A stretch of DNA of 43,878 nt. Origin: Nitrospirota bacterium (GTDB lineage Bacteria > Nitrospirota > Nitrospiria > Nitrospirales > Nitrospiraceae). The stretch's first letter is position 1, and the number at the start of each line of letters is the position of its first letter. Location: assembly GCA_016207025.1 (NCBI GenBank), contig JACQQM010000114.1:1-43878 (forward strand), read 5' to 3'. The position numbers and the translations under genes were made by a program. The notes under the pieces are model-generated. The model made no database searches. It had not been told where the DNA came from and worked only from the letters and a program-made list of their open reading frames with translations. This document shows, piece by piece, positions 7,715 to 14,353 of the stretch.

Positions 7715-8557
7715 TCAGCCTCCGAATACGAGCGAGGCGACACGAGGCAGCAGCTTCAGATCGCCAGACAGCCTAACCTCGCCACTTGCGACAGCAGCAC
7801 GCGCATCAAAGCGCCCGCTCATTATGTCTTGCATAGCCCGATCCGTAAGGCTGATTGTCAAGTCGGGGTTACCATGGCGCCCTGCTGCAACGTGCGGGCC
7901 GGAGGCGTCTAGGATGATGGCCCAACTGCCTCCTTCATCCCCGCTTACGTTGAACAGCACTATACCGTTTACTTCCGCGGCTAACTCCGCCGCGCGCGTG
8001 CTCCTGGTACGGAGCTGGTAGGGCAAGATGACCTCAAAGTAGTCTCGTACGGAGATACTCTGACCGTGTTTGGCGCGCTCGATCTCCGCCTCTTTGAGCA
8101 GGACCTCAAGCTGACCGATCAGGATACGAATATCGCGGTCGAAGGACTCTTGGCGAGCCTCAACGGCCTGTCGCCTGTGGAACATTCGGATCTTGTCAGG
8201 TAACTCATCCTCCGCCGGCATCGATGCTCCCCCAACCAGAACCGGGATGATGGGTATTGCCCGAGACAGACCCTCAGCGATCTCCATTTGGACGTAATCC
8301 AGCGGATCATCGATGCGCCGCTGTCCGCTCTTGTCTCGAAGGTTTACCCACTTCGGGCCGACGATGACGACAAGCACGTCGCACCGGCGAAGAGTCCGCA
8401 GAAGCGTCAGCGCGAAGTCGGAACCTGGAAGGATGTTGTCCGCGTCGAGGAAGATACACTCCTTCCCAAACACCTCACTGAGCGTGTCAGCTAGGCGCCG
8501 CGCCGCATCCGCGGAATCAGTGCGTCGATAACTGACAAAGATACGTGGGTCCGCCAT
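7715..8557 (-). CDS. TIR domain-SCP2 sterol-carrier-like domain fusion
   Basis: A 280-residue two-domain protein. Residues 1-150 are a bacterial TIR domain: 'IFVSYRRTDSADAARRLADTL', 'FLDADNILPGSDF', 'CDVLVVIVGPKWV' and 'DYVQMEIAEGL', with E92 at the position of the catalytic Glu of TIR NADases. Residues about 172-280 resemble the SCP2 lipid-binding fold: 'VNGIVLFNVSGDEGGSW', 'PDLTISLTD', 'IMSGRFDARAAVASGEVRL' and 'SGDLKLL'. TIR enzymes in defence usually cleave NAD+ or make signal nucleotides when a fused sensor is triggered; here the sensor would be a lipid-binding fold. That function is inferred. No membrane segment is seen. It lies in its own cassette between two attC-like sites, with G+C close to the host. 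Confidence 0.75.
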   Translation of the reverse strand: MADPRIFVSYRRTDSADAARRLADTLSEVFGKECIFLDADNILPGSDFALTLLRTLRRCDVLVVIVGPKWVNLRDKSGQRRIDDPLDYVQMEIAEGLSRAIPIIPVLVGGASMPAEDELPDKIRMFHRRQAVEARQESFDRDIRILIGQLEVLLKEAEIERAKHGQSISVRDYFEVILPYQLRTRSTRAAELAAEVNGIVLFNVSGDEGGSWAIILDASGPHVAAGRHGNPDLTISLTDRAMQDIMSGRFDARAAVASGEVRLSGDLKLLPRVASLVFGG

Positions 8558-8651
8558 ATGGCTCGTCTGGTTTCAAAGTCAGCCCCAGGGGGCAAACCAA
8601 GATTTCTGGTTCACCGCGAGGCGAAACGCCTTCAAGCTCGGCGATTCAGTC

Positions 8652-8701
8652 GCCTAACGTGTAGGCTGACCCGCTATGGCGGGTCCAGCCTTTTGTTAGG
8701 G
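8652..8701 (-). repeat. attC-like recombination site 2
   Basis: On the minus strand it begins CCCTAAC and ends GTTAGGC (perfect GTTRRRY). The core folds into a strong stem: GGCTG/CAGCC flanks GACCCGC/GCGGGTC around a 4-base loop, with small unpaired offsets as in attC. It lies 25 bases after the HEPN-like stop and about 95 bases before the TIR-SCP2 start. Confidence 0.7.
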
Positions 8702-8726
8702 TGCCCTTGAACGCGCATAAAGTTAC

Positions 8727-9179
8727 CTAAACGCATTTTAGCTCAGCCGAAGTATAGGGACACGTTGCTTTGTCAAACATGAATGTGAAAGAAAGATGAA
8801 GAATTGATTCCGCGATCTGTGCAGTGACCACTTCCCCTTTGGGATGGATCGAGAAGATTCGGTACTGGTTCAAAAGCAGGAGCAGTGGCTTGTGCTTTAC
8901 AGGCAACAGTTTTTTGATGCTGGCGTATTTTTTAGCTTTGTATTGGTTTTCGTCAAATACCTGAATTAGTTGGCCAAGGGTAAAACGGGTAAACTCCTTT
9001 CGATAGAGTCGGTCGTGCTTTTTTCTGATTATTTCGATGAGCCTGTTTTCTACGGCACTTACTGCCATAGCAACACTTGCCGTAAAACAGTAGTTGGAGA
9101 ACGATACGATCGCTTCGTCTAGCCGTGCACACTCTTCGCAAGAGATACGATCTAATTTTCCGCTAAGAGTCAGATTCAA
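8727..9179 (-). CDS. HEPN-like hypothetical protein
   Basis: A 150-residue, mainly helical protein of no named family I can state with certainty. Residues 35-136 run 'AMAVSAVENRLIEIIRKKHDR' through 'FTLGQLIQVFDENQY' to 'YRIFSIHPKGE', resembling DUF4145/HEPN-type helical bundles. R107 and H112 form an R-x4-H motif, the ribonuclease signature of active HEPN toxins; with a single short motif this remains inference. The only upstream in-frame start is TTG at 9179 with GGTGA 5 bases ahead; an in-frame stop lies three codons before it. The gene is AT-rich (about 40% G+C) against about 60% nearby, indicating transfer. It follows the 92-aa gene by 64 bases in the same cassette. Confidence 0.6.
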   Translation of the reverse strand: MNLTLSGKLDRISCEECARLDEAIVSFSNYCFTASVAMAVSAVENRLIEIIRKKHDRLYRKEFTRFTLGQLIQVFDENQYKAKKYASIKKLLPVKHKPLLLLLNQYRIFSIHPKGEVVTAQIAESILHLSFTFMFDKATCPYTSAELKCV

Positions 9180-9243
9180 TGAAAGTCACCGATGATTGAA
9201 AGCCCTTCACCAATCGAAGAAACTCTCGATGATTCTCAAGTCG

Positions 9244-9522
9244 TTATGGGCTGGCGAGCCGGGTTGAAATTTCTGACATCTTATCAACTGCGTACCTATT
9301 AGCATCAATGAACTTTGCGCACTGAACGTACTTTCGTGCCCATTCCAGCATCGATTGAACTCGTGGGTTGGCCGTATAGCAATCCGCATTCAAACCAGTG
9401 TCGGGGTGCGTGAAAGGACACCAGGCCTTTGACGCTCGAGTGAGGTCCTGGAAAATCGCAGAGAATCGCTCTGCTCCCTTCATGTAATGGAGAAGAGTAT
9501 TCAGCTTGTCTTCATCACCCAT
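9244..9522 (-). CDS. Hypothetical 92-aa cassette protein
   Basis: A small soluble protein that I do not recognise. It begins 'MGDEDKLNTLLHYMKGAERF' and has three or four predicted helices, aromatic residues and scattered Cys (34, 48 and 67) with no metal-binding spacing. AGGAGT lies about 13 bases before the ATG, a long spacing. It starts about 40 bases after attC-like site 3 and is followed after 64 bases by the HEPN-like gene with no attC between them, so the two form one two-gene cassette. A toxin-antitoxin-like pairing is possible but not shown. G+C is low like its neighbour. Confidence 0.5.
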   Translation of the reverse strand: MGDEDKLNTLLHYMKGAERFSAIFQDLTRASKAWCPFTHPDTGLNADCYTANPRVQSMLEWARKYVQCAKFIDANRYAVDKMSEISTRLASP

Positions 9523-9562
9523 AGATGCATCGACTCCTATCGTTCAGGCGCCCTCACAAACA

Positions 9563-9618
9563 ACCTAACGCTTGAATTCAGCGGCGCCGAAGGCATCCTC
9601 TGGAATGCTTTGTTCGGC
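9563..9618 (-). repeat. attC-like recombination site 3
   Basis: Minus-strand reading: GCCGAAC at the start, GTTAGGT at the end (fits GTTRRRY), 56 bases in all. Inside are an AAAGCAT/ATGCCTT stem and the block GAATTCAAGC typical of the L'-R' end of many cassettes. It begins 6 bases after the higA stop codon and precedes the 92-aa gene. Confidence 0.7.
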
Positions 9619-9624
9619 TGCTGA

Positions 9625-10017
9625 TCACGCTGAGGTGCGTAGTGGTACAAGCCGATCAATCTCGATGGCCTTCGAACCGCGCATGGCATGCCAGAGATCC
9701 CAGTCCAACTGCAATCCGAGCCAGAAGTTGGCCGACATCCCCAGGACCCGTGCCAGCCGAAGAGCCGTGTCCGACGTGATCGCCCGCTTGCCACGAATGA
9801 TCTCGTTGAGCCGGGGAAACGAGATGCCCAGACGGGCCGCCAATTCCGACTGAGTAATGGCCAGGGGCTTGACGAACTCCTCCAGCAACATCTCGCCGGG
9901 ACGGGTGGGTGGCCGCTGACGAGGCAGGCGGCGACCGACAAGCTCTCGCGAATGGCCCCGCCGCCCCGCTGTGGCCCGACTCTTAGTGGTAGTCCGTGAT
10001 CTCAACCTCGTAGGCAT
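9625..10017 (-). CDS. higA: HigA-family antitoxin (XRE HTH)
   Basis: A 130-residue antitoxin and autoregulator. The HigA core starts at 'RPPTRPGEMLLEEFVKPLAITQSELAARLGISFPRLNEI' (residues about 35-73), an XRE-type HTH, followed by 'KRAITSDTALRLARVLGMS' and 'FWLGLQLDWDLWHAM', all family hallmarks. The ATG at 10017 overlaps the end of higB by 35 bases and has GGAGG ahead. The 33-residue Arg/Ser/Thr-rich extension before the core is longer than usual. It would bind and neutralise HigB and repress the operon. higBA pairs are common integron cassettes, which fits the attC-like site just after its stop. Confidence 0.85.
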   Translation of the reverse strand: MPTRLRSRTTTKSRATAGRRGHSRELVGRRLPRQRPPTRPGEMLLEEFVKPLAITQSELAARLGISFPRLNEIIRGKRAITSDTALRLARVLGMSANFWLGLQLDWDLWHAMRGSKAIEIDRLVPLRTSA

Positions 10018-10276
10018 CTCCAGCCTCCCATCGGAAGCAAATCCGATATTGATCGTTGATCCTAATGCTGTGCTGCCCGCTCCGGTCGCCGCGCAACCGT
10101 TCTAGGCGATTTCCCCGTGGAACAGCGAGCTCGCTGAGGTCTCTGACTCGATTGACCTGATCGAGCTTCCTCCGGGCAACCTGCCACAGATTCCGGGGAC
10201 AGGCTCTTCGCGCAACGGGAGTATCGACACCGTCAAAGATGTCCTCGGTGCCTCGGCCCCAGAACGAGCGTATCAC
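9983..10276 (-). CDS. higB: HigB-family mRNA interferase toxin
   Basis: A 97-residue RelE-superfamily toxin that cuts mRNA at the ribosome. It shows the HigB pattern: 'MIRSFWGRGTEDIF' at the start, 'RLERLRGDRSGQHSIRIN' and the C-terminal 'DQYRICFRWEAGDAYEVEITDYH'. Length and toxin-first order with overlapping higA are standard. The start is GTG; a candidate promoter places transcription start at about this codon, so the mRNA may be leaderless. Confidence 0.85.
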   Translation of the reverse strand: MIRSFWGRGTEDIFDGVDTPVARRACPRNLWQVARRKLDQVNRVRDLSELAVPRGNRLERLRGDRSGQHSIRINDQYRICFRWEAGDAYEVEITDYH

Positions 10277-10283
10277 GGGTTAC

Positions 10284-10312
10284 ATTATAACGACCTCTGT
10301 GATAATCCTCAA
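10284..10312 (-). promoter_or_regulatory. Candidate promoter of higBA
   Basis: On the minus strand TTGAGG (10312-10307), a 17-base spacer and a perfect TATAAT (10289-10284). The predicted start is about 10277, next to the GTG at 10276. Confidence 0.55.
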
Positions 10313-10448
10313 TCTCTGTCCGAGTCCGCCTAACTATGGATTATCTAGTTCCGTATAAGTCCCCCCGTCTGGTCCACCTGCAGTATGAGACTTCCTGATT
10401 CGCCTGGCAAGGAAGCGGGACAAGGCGGGCGAGCCGCGCCGATGTGCG

Positions 10449-10506
10449 CCCCTCACCCTACCCTCTCCCATCACCCGTTGCATTGAGCTACGCAACGGGT
10501 ACCCGG
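10449..10506. repeat. Composite palindromic repeat (shared with thiC)
   Basis: CCCATCACCCGTTGCAT (10467-10483) and GCAACGGGTACCCGG (10492-10506) both recur exactly inside thiC (21682-21698 and 21718-21732). ACCCGTTGC and GCAACGGGT form a 9-bp inverted repeat. Just before it, CCCTCACCCTACCCTCTCCC (10450-10469) resembles the left arm of the palindrome inside ygfZ (26045-26069). It thus looks like two repeat families side by side. Confidence 0.7.
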
Positions 10507-10787
10507 GCGAGGCACGGGGTAACGTGGAGATGTGCACGTCAGGAAGCACGCGAGGCCCAAGTGCCCAGGATCCTAGCTCACACCCAAGTCTCGGATGGAA
10601 CGGACGCGCGCTGAGGTTCGCAGCATAGCGCTCACTGCCTGCCAGGAGCCCAATGGCTGCCGCATCGCCGGTCCGATGATCTGCCGGAGGCGCGCGGCCA
10701 ACAGTACGGCGCTAATTGCTGCCGGATGAGAACGCATCATGCTGCAACCGAACGGGCGCGCCGTTCGTCAGCCGAGACGCCTCCTCT

Positions 10788-12023
10788 TCATTCGTAGCGG
10801 AGGGCTTCGATGGGGTTCAGCCGGGCGGCTTTGTTCGCAGGATACAGCCCGAAGAACAGCCCCACCGCCAGCGAGAAGAGGAAGGCCACGAGGATGGATC
10901 GGACCGAGATGATCGTGGGCCAGCCGGCCACGACCGTGGTGGCGCGGGCCCCCAGGATGCCGAAGACGATGCCCAACACGCCTCCGAACAGGCTCAGCGT
11001 CATGGCCTCGATGAGAAACTGAATCAAAATATGGCGCCGCTTGGCGCCGACCGCCATCCGGACCCCGATCTCACGGGTCCGCTCCGTCACCGACACCAGC
11101 AGGATGTTCATGATCCCGATCCCGCCGACCAGCAGCGAGATGGAGGCGACGGCAAACATCATCAACGTGAGGGTCTGGCCGGTTCCCTCCTGCACCCGCC
11201 CGATGTCCACCTGGGTCCGGATCGTAAAATCATCCGGTTGGTCGGGCTGCAGACGGTGGCGGGCCCGCAGGACCTCGCGGACGGCCGTCACGGCCTCCGG
11301 CAGATCCTCCGGCCGGTCGGTCGCGGCAAACAGAGCGCCCACCGAGCCGAGGAATTGGGTACCCAGCACTTTCCGCTCCGCGGTCGTGAACGGAATAAAA
11401 AGAATGTCATCCTGGTCGGACCCCTGCGCCGATTGCCCTTTGGGCGCCAGGACTCCGACGACTTTGAACGACACGTTCTTGATCCGGATCGTGGAACCGA
11501 CCGGCTCCTCTCCGACCTCGTACAAGTTTTCCACCACCGTCTGCCCGATTAACGCCACACGGGCAGCGGTATCCAAATCGGCCTGGGTAATCGGACCGCC
11601 GCTGGTGTAAGACCAGTCCCTGATCGTGAGATAGCCCGGCGAGACCCCGTTTACAGGGCCATTCCAGTTTTTGTTCCCATAGACGATCTGCATCACATCC
11701 CGCTTGGCCCAGGCCGTCTCGGTGAGCAGCGGAATCTTCTTCTTCAGGTCGAGCGCATCCGCCACCGTCAGCGTGACAGCCCCGCCTTGCCCTCCACGCA
11801 CCCCGCCGACCGTCGTGGTGCCCGGCAGGATGATGATCACATTGGTGCCCATGCTCGCGACCTGCGCGCGAACCGCAGCCTTGGCGCCCTCCCCGATGCT
11901 GACCATCGCGATCACCGCCCCGACGCCGATGATGATGCCGAGCATCGTGAGGCCCGCTCGCAGCCGGTTCCGGCTGAGCACACGGAAGGCTGTCAAGACT
12001 GTTAGCAGGATGAATGCGCCCAC
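10788..12023 (-). CDS. MacB-type ABC permease
   Basis: A 411-residue inner-membrane permease. It has an N-terminal helix ('AGLTMLGIIIGVGAVIAMVSIGEG', quoted in part as residues about 23-46), a periplasmic MacB_PCD domain, three C-terminal FtsX helices ('ISLLVGGIGIMNILLVSVTERTREIG'-region at about 285-310), and the standard ending 'NPIEALRYE'. With the ATPase 9 bases upstream and the membrane-fusion protein before that, it forms a tripartite exporter that probably docks to a TolC-like channel not found here. The substrate is unknown (macrolides, peptides or lipids in known relatives). The start is GTG. Confidence 0.9.
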   Translation of the reverse strand: MGAFILLTVLTAFRVLSRNRLRAGLTMLGIIIGVGAVIAMVSIGEGAKAAVRAQVASMGTNVIIILPGTTTVGGVRGGQGGAVTLTVADALDLKKKIPLLTETAWAKRDVMQIVYGNKNWNGPVNGVSPGYLTIRDWSYTSGGPITQADLDTAARVALIGQTVVENLYEVGEEPVGSTIRIKNVSFKVVGVLAPKGQSAQGSDQDDILFIPFTTAERKVLGTQFLGSVGALFAATDRPEDLPEAVTAVREVLRARHRLQPDQPDDFTIRTQVDIGRVQEGTGQTLTLMMFAVASISLLVGGIGIMNILLVSVTERTREIGVRMAVGAKRRHILIQFLIEAMTLSLFGGVLGIVFGILGARATTVVAGWPTIISVRSILVAFLFSLAVGLFFGLYPANKAARLNPIEALRYE

Positions 12024-12032
12024 CGTCTTCCC

Positions 12033-12743
12033 TTATCCTCCGCGTGCATGAACGGGAGCCTTGCGCCGGTCGCTCACAATCTGTCCGTCCTTGACCACAA
12101 TTTCGCGCGCCGCGTAGGCGGCAATGTCCGCTTCGTGCGTCACCACCATGACCGTGAGGCCGTCTTCCCGATTCAGGCGAGCCAGCGTGACCATGATGTC
12201 CCGGCTGGACTCGGTGTCCAGGTTCCCGGTCGGCTCGTCGGCTAAGAGAATTGCGGGGAAGGAGACCAGCGCCCGCGCGATGGCGACGCGCTGTTGTTGC
12301 CCCCCGGAGAGCTGGGCAGGATAATGGTGTTCTCGGCCGGCCAACCCCACGCGCGCGAGCGCGGCGGCCGCCAGCGTCCGCTGCTCCCGCAGCGACGCGC
12401 CCCTATAAAAAAGCGGCAATTGAACATTTTCCGAGGCGCTGGTCCTCGGGATCAGATTGAAGTTTTGGAAGATGAACCCGATCTCCCGGTTCCGGATCTC
12501 CGCCAAGGCGTCCGACCCCATGGATCCAACGTCCTGTCCATCCAGCCAATAGCGGCCCCGGGTGGGGGTGTCGAGGCAGCCGAGGATGTTCATGAGGGTG
12601 GACTTGCCGGAGCCGGACGCGCCTATGACCGCCACGAACTCTCCGCGCTCGATCTCCAGGCTGACGCCGCGAAGCGCCTGCACCTCCACATCACCGAGCC
12701 GGTAAATCTTCCAGAGGTCCGTGCAGACGATCAGCGCGCCCAT
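12033..12743 (-). CDS. MacB-type ABC ATPase
   Basis: A 236-residue ATP-binding subunit. Motifs: Walker A 'GASGSGKST', Q-loop 'FIFQNFNLIPRTSASENV', signature 'LSGGQQQRVAIARAL', Walker B 'ILLADEPTGNLD' and 'VVTHE'. The ATP-binding part is a separate protein here, not fused to the permease as in E. coli MacB. It starts 10 bases after a long hairpin (12753-12855) that fills the gap to the upstream membrane-fusion gene. Confidence 0.9.
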   Translation of the reverse strand: MGALIVCTDLWKIYRLGDVEVQALRGVSLEIERGEFVAVIGASGSGKSTLMNILGCLDTPTRGRYWLDGQDVGSMGSDALAEIRNREIGFIFQNFNLIPRTSASENVQLPLFYRGASLREQRTLAAAALARVGLAGREHHYPAQLSGGQQQRVAIARALVSFPAILLADEPTGNLDTESSRDIMVTLARLNREDGLTVMVVTHEADIAAYAAREIVVKDGQIVSDRRKAPVHARGG

Positions 12744-12752
12744 TTTATTTCC

Positions 12753-12855
12753 AGTGATGAGTCATGAGTAACGAGCCATGAGCGAAGAGACGGCGACCGG
12801 GACATCACGGCTCAGCTCCCCATCACTCGTTACTCATCACTCATGGCTCATCACT
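12753..12855. repeat. Word-repeat hairpin inside the export operon
   Basis: Left arm 12753-12782 and right arm 12821-12855 are imperfect reverse complements built from units like GTGATGAG, CATGAG and TAACGAG. The hairpin begins 2 bases from the membrane-fusion stop and ends 9 bases before the ATPase start, on the same transcript. Confidence 0.8.
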
Positions 12856-12857
12856 AT

Positions 12858-14153
12858 CTAGAGGCCTCGGTCGCGCGAACTCGGGCGCCGTTGTCCGGAA
12901 CCGAATCCCGGCGGCAGCGTATGCGGATTTCGACTTTCTCTCGGCATTTCGATCCCAACGATGACCTCATCCCCTTCCTTCAACCCGCCGGCCACCAGCT
13001 CGGTAAAGTTGCCGTCCGAGATGCCCGGCTGGATAGGGACCGACACCGGGTCACCATCGGGACCCACTCTCCAAACCGCTTTCGAGCCCGTGGCCGGTTC
13101 GCCAGGGGCAGGAACGGCGTGAGCCGCTTTGGCAGCAGAGTCGGCGCTGCTCCCACCGGAGCCGGTCATACGACCTGCCAGGCGCTCAGCATTCAACGGC
13201 GTAAAGCGAAGCGCCGCGTTGGGGACTTTGAGCACCTGATCCTTACGGGACACGATGATCGAGGCGTTGGCGGTCATGCCGGGCTTCAACCGTAGATCCC
13301 GGTTATCCACTTCAATCACGACGTCGTACGTCACCACATTCTGCACGCTGATCGGGGCGTTTCGGACCTGCCTGACGGCGCCGCGGAACTGCTCGCCGGG
13401 ATATGCATCGACCGTAAACGTCGCCTCCTTGCCTTCCACGATGCCCCCGATGTCGGCCTCACTCACGTTGGTATCCACCTGCATCTTCATGAGGTCGAGC
13501 GCGATGAGAAAAAGCATCGGGGTCTGAAACCCCGCGGTAACGGTTTGTCCTACCTCCACGTTACGGGCAATGACAATCCCATTGACCGGCGATCGAATGA
13601 CCGTGTATTTGAGGTCCATCTCGGCTGCGTTGAGGGCGGCTTCAGCCTGTTTCACCTGTGCCGACGCCACATCAAGCTGCGCCACGGCCCCTTCGTAGGC
13701 CGTGGCGGCCACGTCTACGTCGTTCTGAGAGACGAACTGCTGTCCGAGAAGCACTTTGGCGCGATCCAATTCTCGCTTTCTCTGAGCGAGATCGGCCCGC
13801 GCTTTTACCACTGCTGCTTTCGCGTTTGCCAGATTCGCCGCCGCCTGGTCCCGCCGCGCCTGGTAGATTGAGGGATCGATTCGGGCCACCACGTCGCCGA
13901 CTTTCACCACTGAGTTGAAGTCAGCGTGCAGGCTGATAACCTTCCCGGTGACCTGGCTCCCGACCTGGACCGACACAACCGGGTTGATGGTCCCGATCGC
14001 CGTGACCACCGACACGATCGTCCCACGCGCGACCGGCGCGGTCTTATAGCGGATGGGAGCCTTCCGTTCTCCCCCGAAAAACACGTATCCCCCGATGGCC
14101 AAGCCCACCGCCAGGATACTCACAATCCAGACCGCTCTCCGCACGGTTTCCAC
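12858..14153 (-). CDS. Membrane-fusion (periplasmic adaptor) protein, MacA/HlyD-like
   Basis: A 431-residue adaptor linking an inner-membrane ABC exporter to an outer-membrane channel. It has one N-terminal membrane anchor (residues about 8-27), a barrel-sandwich start 'GTINPVVSVQVGSQVTGKV', a coiled-coil hairpin at about 95-170 ('RRDQAAANLANAKAAVVKA' onward), the returning half 'SPVNGIVIARNVEVGQTV', a beta-barrel region and a C-terminal domain with a Gly/Ser/Ala-rich loop at about 330-355. It is first in the operon with a consensus promoter just upstream. Confidence 0.88.
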   Translation of the reverse strand: METVRRAVWIVSILAVGLAIGGYVFFGGERKAPIRYKTAPVARGTIVSVVTAIGTINPVVSVQVGSQVTGKVISLHADFNSVVKVGDVVARIDPSIYQARRDQAAANLANAKAAVVKARADLAQRKRELDRAKVLLGQQFVSQNDVDVAATAYEGAVAQLDVASAQVKQAEAALNAAEMDLKYTVIRSPVNGIVIARNVEVGQTVTAGFQTPMLFLIALDLMKMQVDTNVSEADIGGIVEGKEATFTVDAYPGEQFRGAVRQVRNAPISVQNVVTYDVVIEVDNRDLRLKPGMTANASIIVSRKDQVLKVPNAALRFTPLNAERLAGRMTGSGGSSADSAAKAAHAVPAPGEPATGSKAVWRVGPDGDPVSVPIQPGISDGNFTELVAGGLKEGDEVIVGIEMPRESRNPHTLPPGFGSGQRRPSSRDRGL

Positions 14154-14189
14154 TCGTTGCCGGTTGTTCGACCGAACGATTGCCGGTTC

Positions 14190-14219
14190 ATTCTATGGAC
14201 GCATTTTTCAGCCTGTCAA
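14190..14219 (-). promoter_or_regulatory. Candidate sigma70 promoter for the MacAB-like operon
   Basis: Minus strand: TTGACA (14219-14214), 18-base spacer, TAGAAT (14195-14190). The start codon is at 14153, giving a leader of about 30 bases. Confidence 0.65.
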
Positions 14220-14256
14220 GCAAAGTTCGGAGCCCCTGCCCGTCGCGCAGGCCCTG

Positions 14257-14298
14257 AAAAGCGACAGGCCATTCGCCGAGAGGCGAATGGCCTGTCGC
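14257..14298 (-). terminator. Rho-independent terminator after the coiled-coil lipoprotein gene
   Basis: A perfect 17-bp stem (14261-14277 with 14282-14298) closes a 4-base loop and, on the minus strand, is followed by TTTT. It lies about 56 bases after the stop of the 14354-15100 gene and insulates the next operon's promoter. Confidence 0.85.
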
Positions 14299-14353
14299 CC
14301 AACCCAGCCGGCTCACGCCGACCGATCACAAGACCGATCGCTTGGAAGAACCG

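Larger units (their letters stand above)
7650..10276 (-). mobile_element. Integron cassette array without visible integrase (CALIN)
   Basis: Three attC-like sites (7650-7685, 8652-8701, 9563-9618) each directly follow minus-strand genes: higBA stop to site 3 is about 6 bases, HEPN-like stop to site 2 is 25 bases, TIR-SCP2 stop to site 1 is 29 bases. This gene-attC-gene-attC order on one strand is the structure of integron cassettes. No intI-like gene is visible in the window, so it fits a cluster of attC sites lacking integrase. A lone GCCTAAC at 10328-10334, upstream of higB, may be the decayed outer boundary. G+C differs between cassettes (about 60% in TIR, about 40% around 8727-9540), consistent with separate origins. 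Confidence 0.65.
10277..10787. other. Non-coding stretch with palindromic repeats
   Basis: No gene is supported over 511 bases. It holds the higBA promoter, a lone GCCTAAC half-site (10328-10334), the composite palindrome at 10449-10506, and a short inverted repeat CGAACGG/CCGTTCG (10749-10767) after the MacB-like permease, without a T-run. Bases 10540-10740 show nothing I can name. Confidence 0.6.

Noticed and set aside
9537-9941. 134-residue frame overlapping higA
   Set aside because: The overlapping frame is an intact HigA; this one spans the attC-like site and has no family features.
10741-10770. Inverted repeat after the MacB-like permease as a terminator
   Set aside because: Seven-bp stem only, with no T-run on the minus strand.
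7650-10787. Search for an integron integrase or attI
   Set aside because: No tyrosine recombinase is coded in the window; the GCCTAAC at 10328 lacks a matching GTTRRRY partner, so no attI or fourth attC is claimed.
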